From Hyphomonas sp. (GTDB lineage: Bacteria; Pseudomonadota; Alphaproteobacteria; Caulobacterales; Hyphomonadaceae), in the NCBI RefSeq assembly GCF_013823385.1, contig NZ_PNMA01000014.1:1-64000 (forward strand): a stretch of 64,000 bases of DNA, written 5' to 3'. Both the position numbers and the translations under genes were made by a program. The notes under the pieces were generated by a model. It made no database searches. It had not been told where the DNA came from and worked only from the letters and a program-made list of their open reading frames with translations. How positions within the stretch are numbered: position 1 is the first letter of the stretch; each line of letters begins with the position of its first letter. Of this stretch, positions 6,345 through 14,799 are shown piece after piece.

Positions 6345-8510
6345 GTGAGCAAAGTTGTGACGGCCCGCTGGGCCAGCCCCTTGATGGCAGCTGCCGGCGC
6401 GGCGCTTATTCTGGCCGCCTGCGGGCAGGGGCAGGTGCAGAAGGCCGAGCCCCGGGGCTTTGCGGCCGTCGATACCGCCCGCATCTCCACCGAGAGCGCC
6501 GGCAATGAGTGGCTGACCTATGGCGGCACCTATGACGAGCAGCGCCATTCAAAGTTGACCGCCATCAACAAGGAGAATGTCAGCCAGCTGGGCGTGGCCT
6601 GGACCTATGACCTGGCCACCAATCGCGGCGTGGAGTCGACCCCGATTGTCGTGGACGGAACAATGTATGTCACCTCGGCCTGGTCGGTGGTGTATGCGCT
6701 GGACGCCAAGACCGGGGCGGAGAAGTGGGTGTATGATCCGCAGGCGGATCGCGCGGTGGGCGTGAAGGCCTGCTGCGATGTCGTCAACCGGGGCGTGGCT
6801 GTCTATGACGGCAAGGTTTATGTTGGCGTGATCGATGGGCGGCTTGAAGCGCTGAACGCCGAGACCGGCGAAGTCATCTGGAGCAAGGTGACCGTTGATC
6901 AGGACAAGCCCTACACGATCACCGGCGCGCCGCGCGTCGTGAATGGCAAGGTGCTGATCGGCAATGGCGGGGCGGAGCTTGGCGTACGGGGCTATCTCTC
7001 CGCATACGACACAAGCTCGGGCGATCTCGTCTGGCGCTTCTATACCGTTCCCAACCCCACAAAGCAGCCCGATGGCGCCGCCTCGGATGATGCCTTCGTG
7101 CAGGTGGGCAACGTGACCTGGGGCGATGAAGGCGCCTGGACGACCGATGGTGGTGGCGGCACGGTCTGGGATTCGATCGTCTATGACGAGGTGAACAACC
7201 AGATCATTTTCGGCGTTGGCAATGGCTCGCCCTGGAACCGGACCTTCCGGGATCCGTCGGCCGGAGATAACCTTTTCCTTTCTTCGATCGTTGCCGTGGA
7301 CGTGGATACCGGTGCCTATAAATGGCACTTCCAGACCACGCCGGGCGACAACTGGGATTATACCGCGACGCAGACGATCATTCTGGCGGACCTGCCGCTG
7401 GGCGAGGATGGCGCGCCGCGCCGCGTGGCCCTCCAGGCGCCGAAGAACGGCTTCTTCTATGTGATCGATGCGGCGACCGGCGAATACATCTCGGGCGACG
7501 CCTATGTGCCGATGAACTGGGCGACGGGCCTGGATGAAAATGGCCGGCCGATCGAAGTGCCTGAAGCGCGCTATGCCAAACAGCCCTATGAGCAGACGCC
7601 CGGCCCGCTGGGCGGCCATAACTGGCACCCGATGGCGTTCAACCCGGATGAGGGCCTTGCCTATATTCCGGCCCAGGAAATTCCGCAGGCCTATGCAGAA
7701 GACCCGCGGTTTGCCGCGCGGCCTGTCAGCTGGAATACCGGGATCGACTTTTCGGCGGGCGTGCCGCCGATTGCGCCCCCGGAAGTGGCGAAATTCCTGC
7801 GGGCGAGCCTGAAAGGCCGCCTGATTGCCTGGGACCCGGTGGCGCGTGCCCCGCGCTGGAGCGTGGAGCATGGCAATGCCTGGAATGGCGGCGTGCTGTC
7901 GACGGCCGGCGGGCTCGTCTTCCAGGGCAAGCTGAACGGCGAGTTTGTCGCCTATGACGCGGCCACGGGCGACAAGCTGTGGAGCCATAACCTCAAATCC
8001 GGCGGCGCCTCCGGCCCCGGCACCTTCATGATCGATGGTGAGCAGTATGTGACGATCACCACCGGCTGGGGCTCTGCCTTCGCGCTGGCAGCCGGCTTTG
8101 CCTATGACGAGAAAGTGCCTTCGACGGTCGGCAAGGTGGTGACCTTCAAGCTGGGCGGTACGGGCGAGATTGCCGATTCCGGCCTGGCGCCGGTTGATGC
8201 CACCCCCAAAGGCGAAGCCTTCGGCTCGATGGCGGTGATTTCGGAAGGTACGGTGCATTATGCGCGCAATTGCGCGGTGTGCCACGGCCCGCTGGCGGTC
8301 TCCTCCGGCGTGCTGCCTGACCTGCGCTGGTCGGCCATCACGGCCAATACGGACGCCTGGAAGGGCGTGGTGCTGGAAGGCAACCTGGCCGCCAACGGCA
8401 TGGTCTCGTTTGCCGAATACATCACCCCGGACGAGGCAGAAGCGATCCGGGCCTATGTGCTGACACAGGCCCATGCAGCGGCGGCGCCCGCAGAACAGCC
8501 TGCTCCCTGA
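6345..8510 (+). CDS. PQQ-dependent alcohol dehydrogenase, quinohemoprotein type
   Basis: A 721-residue type II quinohemoprotein that oxidises alcohols in the periplasm through PQQ and a fused cytochrome c. An eight-bladed propeller (about residues 45-600) precedes a C-terminal haem domain with CAVCH at 643-647. The vicinal disulfide Cys143-Cys144 and the catalytic Asp338 in GDNWDYT are present. Thr340 occupies the position that is Asp in lanthanide enzymes, so calcium is the likely metal. The leader ends in a lipobox, LAACG, suggesting a membrane-anchored lipoprotein. The GTG start at 6345 follows GGGAGG. No PQQ synthesis genes lie nearby. Confidence 0.93.
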   Translation: MSKVVTARWASPLMAAAGAALILAACGQGQVQKAEPRGFAAVDTARISTESAGNEWLTYGGTYDEQRHSKLTAINKENVSQLGVAWTYDLATNRGVESTPIVVDGTMYVTSAWSVVYALDAKTGAEKWVYDPQADRAVGVKACCDVVNRGVAVYDGKVYVGVIDGRLEALNAETGEVIWSKVTVDQDKPYTITGAPRVVNGKVLIGNGGAELGVRGYLSAYDTSSGDLVWRFYTVPNPTKQPDGAASDDAFVQVGNVTWGDEGAWTTDGGGGTVWDSIVYDEVNNQIIFGVGNGSPWNRTFRDPSAGDNLFLSSIVAVDVDTGAYKWHFQTTPGDNWDYTATQTIILADLPLGEDGAPRRVALQAPKNGFFYVIDAATGEYISGDAYVPMNWATGLDENGRPIEVPEARYAKQPYEQTPGPLGGHNWHPMAFNPDEGLAYIPAQEIPQAYAEDPRFAARPVSWNTGIDFSAGVPPIAPPEVAKFLRASLKGRLIAWDPVARAPRWSVEHGNAWNGGVLSTAGGLVFQGKLNGEFVAYDAATGDKLWSHNLKSGGASGPGTFMIDGEQYVTITTGWGSAFALAAGFAYDEKVPSTVGKVVTFKLGGTGEIADSGLAPVDATPKGEAFGSMAVISEGTVHYARNCAVCHGPLAVSSGVLPDLRWSAITANTDAWKGVVLEGNLAANGMVSFAEYITPDEAEAIRAYVLTQAHAAAAPAEQPAP

Positions 8511-9253
8511 TGGAGCAGGAGGGCGGGCCCGAGAGTGCTCCGCCAGCGGAGCAGAGCCTTCGAAACAGGGCTGGCCCCCTCTTTGACCCGCGCAACTGGC
8601 CCTTTGACCGGCTGGTTGCGCTGGTCGCGTCTATCGGCGCGTTGGCGGCTATGGGGGCTTCCGTCCGCTCCTGCCAGATGAGCGAGCAGCAGGCCCAGAT
8701 TGCCCAGCGGAGTTTTGTGCGCGGGCAGCAGGTGATGCTGGCGGCGTCGTTTGAGCCGGGGCAGATCCGGCTGAAGGCCGTGGAGGCAAACCATCTGCTG
8801 CAGGCGGGGCAGGTGTCGCTGCCGACCGCTGTGTCTCTTACAGAATACGCCATCGGGCCGGGCGGGGCGATTTCGTATGAATACGGTCTGACGTTCGACA
8901 TCAGCCAGTATCTGCTGAAGCAGGTGGAGCTGAAAGATGGGCTGGTGGCGTCCGGCGAGGTCAGCCTGCCCGTCATGATCTTTTCCTACTACACCGTATC
9001 CGGGGAGCCTCGGGACGATCTTTCGGTCTACTGGCTGACCTTCCAGTTCCGGGCGAGCGCCGAGCGCGGTGTTTTCGAACTTGTCCCGTCCGGGATGATC
9101 TTTGCCACCCGTTTTGCAGAGAATATCGCCGTGGAAGGCGAGGAGGTGTTCGGCTTCTACCGGCAGCACCTAGATACGATTTTCGGGAATGACGGGCTGG
9201 AGCTGAAAGTCCGCTATCTTGGAGCGCCGATGGTCCAGCCTGCGCCAGAATGA
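8510..9253 (+). CDS. Single-pass membrane protein of unknown function
   Basis: A 247-residue protein with a Pro/Glu-rich N-terminal tail, one transmembrane segment (about residues 33-50, LVALVASIGALAAMGASV) and a C-terminal domain rich in beta-prone sequence. No family is recognised. Its ATG overlaps the stop of the alcohol dehydrogenase (TGATG), so translation is coupled. It could be an accessory to that enzyme or an unrelated envelope protein; only the coupling argues for the first. Confidence 0.7.
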   Translation: MEQEGGPESAPPAEQSLRNRAGPLFDPRNWPFDRLVALVASIGALAAMGASVRSCQMSEQQAQIAQRSFVRGQQVMLAASFEPGQIRLKAVEANHLLQAGQVSLPTAVSLTEYAIGPGGAISYEYGLTFDISQYLLKQVELKDGLVASGEVSLPVMIFSYYTVSGEPRDDLSVYWLTFQFRASAERGVFELVPSGMIFATRFAENIAVEGEEVFGFYRQHLDTIFGNDGLELKVRYLGAPMVQPAPE

Positions 9254-9327
9254 TCCGGCGGGCAGAGCCGCCCGCAATCTAACGGAAAAGGAAGATGGCG
9301 CGCCGGTCTCAGGCGGACTAGACTGTC

Positions 9328-9870
9328 ATGATGCACATTATCTTTGGTGTCCTTGCTATTCTGACCGCGATTGCCGTGTGGACCTGGCGTCTGCGGATGG
9401 CCCGGCGCGGCCTGGATGAGCTGGGAGAAGTGGCAAAGACCGTTGCCAATGCGCCCCGCCGCCTGGCGTTCAAATGGCGGGCCGGCAAGGGCGGCGTTGA
9501 ACTGATCGAAGATCCGCGGGAAGCCGCCGCGATCATGATGATGATGATGGCGCTGGCGCGCGGCGCGCCGCTGACCGGGCGGCAGGCCGACATGATCGAA
9601 GCCGAAATCCGCACGCATTTCAGCTTTTCCATGCAGGAAGCAGAAGAATTGGCCGCCCATGCCGCCTGGGTGGCTGGCAGCCAGCTGCCGGGCGAAGACC
9701 AGATGCGCCGCCTCAGCAGGCTGGTGGTGAATGCGCCCCAGCTTGGCCCCAAGGAAGTGGTGGACCTCGACGCGATGCTGGTGACGGTCTCGGAGGCGGA
9801 AGGGCTGCCGACGCGGGCGCAGCTGTCATTGTTGCAGATCTACCGGGATATGGCCGGTCTCAAGACATAA
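9328..9870 (+). CDS. Membrane-anchored helical protein (possibly TerB-like)
   Basis: A 180-residue protein with one N-terminal hydrophobic segment (about residues 2-20) and an all-helical soluble part. The stretch of five Met at about residues 70-74, followed by ALARGAPLTGRQADMI and QEAEELAAHAAWVAG, recalls the helix-turn pattern of TerB/DjlA-like domains. That resemblance is weak. It lies 74 bp downstream of the preceding unknown gene in the same direction. A stress-related envelope role is possible but unproven. Confidence 0.6.
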   Translation: MMHIIFGVLAILTAIAVWTWRLRMARRGLDELGEVAKTVANAPRRLAFKWRAGKGGVELIEDPREAAAIMMMMMALARGAPLTGRQADMIEAEIRTHFSFSMQEAEELAAHAAWVAGSQLPGEDQMRRLSRLVVNAPQLGPKEVVDLDAMLVTVSEAEGLPTRAQLSLLQIYRDMAGLKT

Positions 9871-9939
9871 CTGCGCAACACATTCCTGCAATGCATCAGG
9901 GTGTTGCATCGTTCCAGAAGAGACGGTTACCACCCAATC

Positions 9940-10800
9940 ATGCAGAATTGTCCGCCAAAAGCCTTCCTGACAAAGGACCGCAAAGAGCGATGGACGAACT
10001 TCTCCGTGCTGCGGCACGGCGCTTTTGACGGCTTTTTCGTCAGCTCAAAGAATTCCGGTACGCACTGGATGCTCTACATGTTTTCGGTGGCGCTGGCCGA
10101 TACTTATGGCATTCCCCGGCCGGTCTATTTCTCGGAAAATGCCACACGGCCCTATGTCGGCTTCGCAACGGATGCGCCGGTGTATGCGCAGCTGCCCCGG
10201 TTGGGTAAAAGCCATTCCATTCCGCATCAGCTGGCCGACTGGGCCTGGGCGCGCAAGGCCATGAAGCTGCCGCCCTATGTGCTGTGCGTGCGCCATCCGA
10301 TGGGGATTCTGGCTTCCCACTATGCCAAATGGCAGGACGACATTCAGGTGAGCTGGCTGGACTATCTGCGCGGCGATCCGGCCGGCAAACAGTTCCGGTG
10401 CGACCTTTACTGGATCGCCCGGTTCTGGAACCGGTGGGGCGACATTCACGCCGCCTATCCGGGGAAGGTGAGGGTGCTGCAGTATGAGGCCACCCGCATC
10501 AATCCGCGCGCCGCGCTGGAAGCCATGGCGCAGCATTGGGGCGTGGCGCTGACGCCCGAAGCCATTCAGGCCGCGCTTCAGGCGGGCACGAAAGAGGCCA
10601 TGGCCAAGCGCATCGACCCCGAGGCGGAGCCGAATGTGTTGCAGAACCGCCGGGAGACGCTGGACGAGCTGTTCACCGGCGAGGCGATGGAGATTTATGC
10701 CGAACGGGTCAGAGACCTCGTCCGGCATGACCTTGGCTATGATCTTTTCAGCCCGCCGGTTTCAGAAGTCCGGCCGAGCGCCCTTCGGGCCCATACTTGA
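9940..10800 (+). CDS. Sulfotransferase family protein
   Basis: A 286-residue predicted PAPS-dependent sulfotransferase. The N-terminal 5'-phosphosulfate loop is read in VSSKNSGTHWMLYMF, equivalent to the family's KSGTTW. The 3'-phosphate-binding region is in LCVRHPMGILASHYAKW. The acceptor is unknown. A GTG at 9901 would give a 299-residue protein, but neither start has a strong ribosome site; the ATG at 9940 sits closer to the fold. The last 53 bp overlap the convergent GST gene, an unusual tail-to-tail arrangement. Confidence 0.75.
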   Translation: MQNCPPKAFLTKDRKERWTNFSVLRHGAFDGFFVSSKNSGTHWMLYMFSVALADTYGIPRPVYFSENATRPYVGFATDAPVYAQLPRLGKSHSIPHQLADWAWARKAMKLPPYVLCVRHPMGILASHYAKWQDDIQVSWLDYLRGDPAGKQFRCDLYWIARFWNRWGDIHAAYPGKVRVLQYEATRINPRAALEAMAQHWGVALTPEAIQAALQAGTKEAMAKRIDPEAEPNVLQNRRETLDELFTGEAMEIYAERVRDLVRHDLGYDLFSPPVSEVRPSALRAHT

Positions 10801-11440
10801 TCCACCAGGGCTCGGCAGCCGCCTCCGCTTCCAGACGCCTGAAGTCCGGATCTTCCAGCACGGCGGCAGCATAGTCGGCCGCAGCGCCGGTGAGCGGCAG
10901 GCCGAAAGTGCGGAAGCGGGTGACGACGGGCATATAGAAGGCGTCTGCGGCCGACCAGGCGCCGAACAGGAAGGGGCCAGGCTCCTGCGTATTGCCGCCA
11001 TAGGTTTCGCGCAGGGTTGACCACATCGCCTGAAGACGGGCGATGTCTGCTTCGAGGGCGGGGGTCATCTCCGGCGCAGGCGTGCGGCCGCGAATGTCCA
11101 TCGAGCAGGCGCTCCGAATGGCGGCAAAGCCGGCATGCATTTCAGAGGAGACGGCGCGGGCGATGGCGCGGCGGGCAGTGTCCTTGGGCCAGATGACACC
11201 GGGGCCAGCCAGTTCGGCGACAAATTCGGTGATCGCCAGGCTTTCCCAGATCATCAGGTCATCCCAGATCAGTAGCGGCACCTTGGCCGTCGGGCTGATC
11301 TCCTTCAGCCGGGCAGTGGTCTCGGGGAAATCCAGCGGCAGGATCTCTTCTTCAATGCCGAGCCCCGCCTTGCGCACGGCCAGGAGCGGGCGGATCGACC
11401 AGCTGGAATAGTTGAGATTGCCGGAGATGAACTTTCTCAT
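10748..11440 (-). CDS. Glutathione S-transferase family protein
   Basis: A 230-residue two-domain protein. The N-terminal thioredoxin-like half opens with NLNYSSWSIRPLLAVRKAG, contains the cis-Pro in TAKVPLLIWDD and ends with the glutathione-contacting ESLAITEF. The C-terminal half is all helical and includes the WSAADAFYMPV stretch typical of GST domain 2. It probably conjugates or reduces small electrophiles in the cytosol. The start overlaps the YciI gene stop by 4 bp, making a two-gene operon. The 3' end overlaps the convergent sulfotransferase gene. Confidence 0.87.
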   Translation of the reverse strand: MRKFISGNLNYSSWSIRPLLAVRKAGLGIEEEILPLDFPETTARLKEISPTAKVPLLIWDDLMIWESLAITEFVAELAGPGVIWPKDTARRAIARAVSSEMHAGFAAIRSACSMDIRGRTPAPEMTPALEADIARLQAMWSTLRETYGGNTQEPGPFLFGAWSAADAFYMPVVTRFRTFGLPLTGAAADYAAAVLEDPDFRRLEAEAAAEPWWIKYGPEGRSAGLLKPAG

Positions 11441-11733
11441 GCGGGCTTTCCTTCGCCGATGGCCCAGCGGGTTTCGTTGATCCGGACCACTCCGAACACG
11501 CCGGCTTTCGTGTAGGGGTCTTCCGCATGCAGGGCGCGTACCGCCTCCAGGCTGTGGGCGGTGATCAGGAAGACCGAACCGATCATCTTTCCGTCATTGC
11601 TGAGCAGCGGCCCGGCCATGCGGCACGCCTCTCCGAGGCTGGCGGCCCATTCCAGATGCGCGGGACGGGCTGCGGCGCGGCGTTCGGCCCCGTCAGTTTC
11701 ATTGTCGAGGCAGTGCAGACAGAAAAGCGGCAT
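11437..11733 (-). CDS. YciI-like protein
   Basis: A 98-residue protein of the YciI family (ferredoxin-like fold). Family features include the opening MPLFCLHCLD, the RPAHLEWAASLG helix with its conserved His, the LLSNDGKMIGSVFLI strand pair and the HAEDPYTKAGVF segment with Asp-Pro-Tyr. The start is set at 11733 because GGGAG lies about nine bases upstream; an ATG at 11742 directly abuts that site. The enzymatic role of most YciI proteins is unknown. It is co-translated with the GST. Confidence 0.85.
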   Translation of the reverse strand: MPLFCLHCLDNETDGAERRAAARPAHLEWAASLGEACRMAGPLLSNDGKMIGSVFLITAHSLEAVRALHAEDPYTKAGVFGVVRINETRWAIGEGKPA

Positions 11734-11863
11734 CGTGGGCATCTCCCTTTTGACCTGCCGCCGCTATGGCACAGGCATTGGGCGGATGTCATCGCTGTTA
11801 TCGGGCGGGGGTGGAGCGAAGTGGGGGTGAGACCAAATGTCAGCCAAATGACACGCAATGTAC

Positions 11864-11889
11864 GCTGAACAATATATTGAACGTTCAGC
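11864..11889. promoter_or_regulatory. TetR operator candidate, tetR promoter
   Basis: A palindrome GCTGAAC-N12-GTTCAGC (11864-11870 with 11883-11889) lies 21 bp before the tetR start and contains a nested TGAACGTTCA (11879-11888). A possible -10 TATATT (11873-11878) lies inside it, with ATGACA (11848-11853) as a -35 at a long 19-bp spacing. Binding by the adjacent TetR protein would block this promoter. The TGAAC-N12-GTTCA core recurs at 12598-12619. Confidence 0.65.
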
Positions 11890-11910
11890 AATTTGCTGTA
11901 GAGTTGGCCA

Positions 11911-12600
11911 ATGACTCAGATGGACGACACCCGGAAGCAGATTCTCCACGCCGCCGTGGAGCGCATCCTTCATTATGGCTACTCGAAGACAACGATGGCG
12001 GAGATTGCCAAGGACTGCAACATGTCCGCCGGCAATATCTACCGGTTCTTCGCTTCCAAGCTCGACATTGCCGAGGCCATGGCCCGCAAGTTCAATGAGG
12101 AAGCCTATGAAACCTTTGCCAGGATTGCGGACAAGAAAGTGTCTGCGGCCGACCGGATGCGCGAAATCTTCCATTACGAACTGACGCGGACCTATTCGGC
12201 CATCGCGGATGAGGCGAAGATCCTGGAAGTGGCTGAAGTGCTCGCCGATGAGCGGCCGCTCTACATGAATGAGAAGCTCGCCAAGGAGCGGACCTATCTG
12301 GTTCAGATCATGAGGGACGGCATGGAGGCGGGCGAGTTCCGCCAGATCGCCAATCCTGAAGAGGTGGCCGAGATGTGGCAGTCGGCGCTGATGAAGTTCC
12401 GCTTTCCGCAGCTGTTCTCGAAGCTGACCCTGCCCAAGCTGCAGCGTGAGATCGATGGGGTGATGGACCTGCTGCTGGCAGGCATGTCGCCTGGCGCGAC
12501 GCAGCCGGCTGTCTGGGAAGGGCTGCCGGAGGCGGTCGATCCGCACTGCGTGCCCGGCGTGGAAGTCGTCATGAAAAAGCACCTGAACGCTGACGATTGA
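11911..12600 (+). CDS. TetR/AcrR family regulator
   Basis: A 229-residue regulator. The N-terminal helix-turn-helix spans roughly residues 10-55, with TTMAEIAKDCNMSAGNIYRFF as the turn and recognition helix. The C-terminal ligand domain is all helical and ends with an extension rich in Pro/Glu. The ATG at 11911 (MTQMDD) has no strong ribosome site. Palindromes with the same TGAAC-N12-GTTCA core lie on both sides of the gene, the second overlapping its stop codon. It probably represses itself and the short unit downstream. The ligand is unknown. Confidence 0.9.
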   Translation: MTQMDDTRKQILHAAVERILHYGYSKTTMAEIAKDCNMSAGNIYRFFASKLDIAEAMARKFNEEAYETFARIADKKVSAADRMREIFHYELTRTYSAIADEAKILEVAEVLADERPLYMNEKLAKERTYLVQIMRDGMEAGEFRQIANPEEVAEMWQSALMKFRFPQLFSKLTLPKLQREIDGVMDLLLAGMSPGATQPAVWEGLPEAVDPHCVPGVEVVMKKHLNADD

Positions 12601-12648
12601 ACAAAATCCAATTTGTTCATTGATTATCCCTCAATGGGGTGCTATATG
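12598..12648 (+). promoter_or_regulatory. Second TetR operator candidate and promoter
   Basis: TGAACAAA-N6-TTTGTTCA (12598-12619) is a perfect 8-bp inverted repeat and keeps the TGAAC-N12-GTTCA spacing of the site before tetR. It begins in the tetR stop codon. Right after it lie TTGATT (12620-12625) and TATATG (12643-12648), 17 bp apart, a plausible promoter for the small gene at 12701. A hairpin (12657-12665 with 12669-12677) would lie in the leader of that transcript. Confidence 0.55.
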
Positions 12649-12700
12649 ATGTGCATGGGCGGCGATGGTCGCTGCCCGGCACCGTCAGAAAGCTACTCCC

Positions 12701-12808
12701 ATGTCCTCCCAGGAAAATCGTCAGGCCGTTCTGTCTTTCCTTGCGGCCATTCCTGCCACCGCCCTTGTCATGTGGGCGACCGTGCAGCTCGCTTATTTCG
12801 TCGGCTAA
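12701..12808 (+). CDS. Small single-pass membrane protein (35 aa)
   Basis: A 35-residue frame: a short polar start (MSSQENRQ) and one transmembrane stretch (about residues 10-34) that ends with Val-Gly. It sits in an otherwise non-coding 357-bp gap between tetR and tsaD. Support is positional: a TetR-type palindrome and promoter-like boxes upstream, a leader hairpin, and a strong hairpin downstream at 12908-12932. The ribosome site is weak (AGAAAG). The same transcript could instead be a regulatory RNA. No family is recognised. Confidence 0.45.
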   Translation: MSSQENRQAVLSFLAAIPATALVMWATVQLAYFVG

Positions 12809-12907
12809 GGCCGGCACGCAGACACGTATCGCTGCGGGCGTTTCCCCTGCCACCTGCAGCTTGATGCCGGGATATTCCGGGCTTCCTCCCACCCGGATAC
12901 CGGCCAG

Positions 12908-12932
12908 ACGGGCGCCTCCTGCAGGCGCCCGT
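12908..12932. terminator. Terminator hairpin between small ORF and tsaD
   Basis: A 10-bp perfect stem (12908-12917 with 12923-12932) with a CCTGC loop lies between the 35-aa frame and the convergent tsaD end at 12958. It lacks a clear T run on either strand, so it may act with Rho or as a bidirectional stop. Confidence 0.6.
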
Positions 12933-12957
12933 ACTCATTTGAGGAAGGGGCGTGTGT

Positions 12958-14046
12958 TCAGGCCTTGGCGCCGCGCCGGCCCGCGCCGAAGACCGGGTCT
13001 GCCTTGGCCGAGGCTTCGTCCAGCGGCCAGCGCGGACGCGCGCCCGAGGCGAGGCCCTCTTGCGTGGACTGGCCGGCGGCCAGATGCTCGGCGCCAGCCA
13101 GCGCGATCATCGCGGCGTTATCGGTGCAATGGCGCAGGGGCGGGGCGATGAGGCGCGCGCCGCTGGCTTCGGCGGCCGCCTCAAGCGCGGCGCGGATGGC
13201 CTTGTTGGAAGCGACGCCCCCGGCCACGACGAAACGCTTTTCATCCGTGCCCGCATCAAACCCTGCCAACGCGCGGCGGGCCCTTTCAGACAGCACATCG
13301 CAGATTGCGGCCTGGAAGCTGGCGCAGATGTCTGCCTTCTCGCGATCGCTGCGGGCGCTTTCGGCGGCGCGGGCGACGGCAGTTTTGAGGCCCGCAAAGC
13401 TCATCTCAAGCCCGGGGCGATTGAGCAGCGGGCGGGGGAATTGATGCGCCTTCGGATCACCTGAGGCGGCCAGCCGTTCAACTGCCGGGCCGCCGGGAAA
13501 GCCGAGGCCGAGGAGCTTTGCCACCTTGTCGAAGGCTTCGCCCACGGCGTCGTCGATGGTGGAGCCGAGGCGGCGATAATTCCCCAGGCCGCGCACTTCC
13601 AGAAACTGGCAATGTCCGCCGGAGACGAGCAGCAGAAGGTAAGGGAACGGGCAGTCCGTACCCAGACGGGGGGAAAGGGCGTGGCCCTCCAGATGGTTGA
13701 CCGGGATGAAGGGCTTTCCCGCGGCCTGGGCAATCGCCTTGCCGGTCATCAGCCCGACGAGCACGCCGCCGATGAGGCCGGGGCCCGCCGTGGCGGCGAC
13801 CCCGTCAAGATCGCCGTAGGTGAGGCCCGCCGCATGCATGGCGGCGGCGACGGTGAGGTCAGCCAGCTCAGCATGGGCGCGGGCGGCAATCTCCGGCACG
13901 ACGCCCAGATAGGGCGCGTGTTCGGCAAGCTGCGTGCGGATCACATCCGACAGAAGCGTCGCGCGGCCATCCTCATAGCGCAGCACGGCGGCGGCCGTCT
14001 CGTCGCAGCTGGTCTCTATGCCGAGGATCGTCAGGGGCTGGGTCAT
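12958..14046 (-). CDS. tsaD: tRNA N6-adenosine threonylcarbamoyltransferase
   Basis: A 362-residue member of the Kae1/TsaD ASKHA family, which transfers the threonylcarbamoyl group to A37 of ANN-decoding tRNAs with TsaB and TsaE. Seen are the N-terminal GIETSCDET loop, the metal-binding NHLEGH motif, the SGGHCQF phosphate loop and the C-terminal CTDNAAMIA motif. The start at 14046 gives [11 protein letters not shown]; an ATG three codons upstream is an alternative. The yceI gene lies 39 bp upstream on the same strand. Confidence 0.95.
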   Translation of the reverse strand: MTQPLTILGIETSCDETAAAVLRYEDGRATLLSDVIRTQLAEHAPYLGVVPEIAARAHAELADLTVAAAMHAAGLTYGDLDGVAATAGPGLIGGVLVGLMTGKAIAQAAGKPFIPVNHLEGHALSPRLGTDCPFPYLLLLVSGGHCQFLEVRGLGNYRRLGSTIDDAVGEAFDKVAKLLGLGFPGGPAVERLAASGDPKAHQFPRPLLNRPGLEMSFAGLKTAVARAAESARSDREKADICASFQAAICDVLSERARRALAGFDAGTDEKRFVVAGGVASNKAIRAALEAAAEASGARLIAPPLRHCTDNAAMIALAGAEHLAAGQSTQEGLASGARPRWPLDEASAKADPVFGAGRRGAKA

Positions 14047-14085
14047 CGCCCGCATATAGCGGGGCAGGGGGCCGGATAGAAGCGG

Positions 14086-14799
14086 TTAAGTGGGCACGGC
14101 CTCAGCGGGCGGGCCGGTGAACTCGGCATCGATCCAGAATTTCACCGTATCGCCGACGCCCATGGTGGAACCCTCTGGCGGCAGGCCATAGGTCATGCCG
14201 AAGGCCGAGCGGCTGAGGCTGCCGGCAGCGTGGAAGCCGGCGCGGGCGTTGGGGTCATAGGGCGGATATCCCGGATAGGCGCCGTTGAAGCGGGCCTGGA
14301 AGCTGACCGGGACCGTGGCGCCGAGGAAGGTGAGATTGCCGGTCACTTCGGCGTCTGCGGGGCCGGTCTGGCGGATCTGCGTGGAGGTGAAGGTGATTTC
14401 GGGGAAGGCGGAAGTGTTCAGCCAGTCCGGGCCGAGCAGGGTTTCGAGGAAGCCGTCGGGCGGTGTGGGGATGGTCAGCGAGGTGGGGTCCACCGTGGCG
14501 GTGAGCGTGGCGGCCTCGGGCGCGGCGGGGTCGATCGTCAGGGTCGCGTCAAAGCGCGTGAACTGGCCGACATAGTTGGAAAAGCCGAGATGGTCGGCAG
14601 CGAAGACGAGGCTCGCATGATGCTTGTCCAGCCGGTAGACGCCGGCGCCTGCGCCATTGGCGAGGCTGGGGTCGGGAATGACCGGGGCAAGGGCGGCATC
14701 GGCGGGGCTGGCTTCCGGCGGCGGGGCCACCAGCGCGCTGGCGCAGGCGCCAAAGGTGAGGGCTGACAGCAGGAGCGCGGAAAGCGGGCGGGGGCGCAT
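14086..14799 (-). CDS. YceI family lipoprotein
   Basis: A 237-residue lipoprotein: a leader ending in FGAC (Cys19) followed by a YceI lipocalin-like domain (about residues 53-230). Family features include YRLDKHHASLVFAADHLGFSNYVGQFTRFDATL at the start of the barrel (only its pattern of strands matters here), FPEITFTSTQI and the closing GDTVKFWIDAEF. YceI proteins bind isoprenoid-type lipids in the periplasm. The N-terminal linker is Pro/Ala-rich. It is probably co-transcribed with tsaD, 39 bp downstream. Confidence 0.87.
   Translation of the reverse strand: MRPRPLSALLLSALTFGACASALVAPPPEASPADAALAPVIPDPSLANGAGAGVYRLDKHHASLVFAADHLGFSNYVGQFTRFDATLTIDPAAPEAATLTATVDPTSLTIPTPPDGFLETLLGPDWLNTSAFPEITFTSTQIRQTGPADAEVTGNLTFLGATVPVSFQARFNGAYPGYPPYDPNARAGFHAAGSLSRSAFGMTYGLPPEGSTMGVGDTVKFWIDAEFTGPPAEAVPT

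Noticed and set aside
6549-8474. 641-codon antisense frame across the PQQ dehydrogenase
   Set aside because: Same GC-driven effect; no domain, start signal or separate promoter.
6345-8510. Lanthanide-dependent (XoxF-type) alcohol dehydrogenase
   Set aside because: The residue two positions after the catalytic Asp is Thr rather than Asp, which fits the calcium class.
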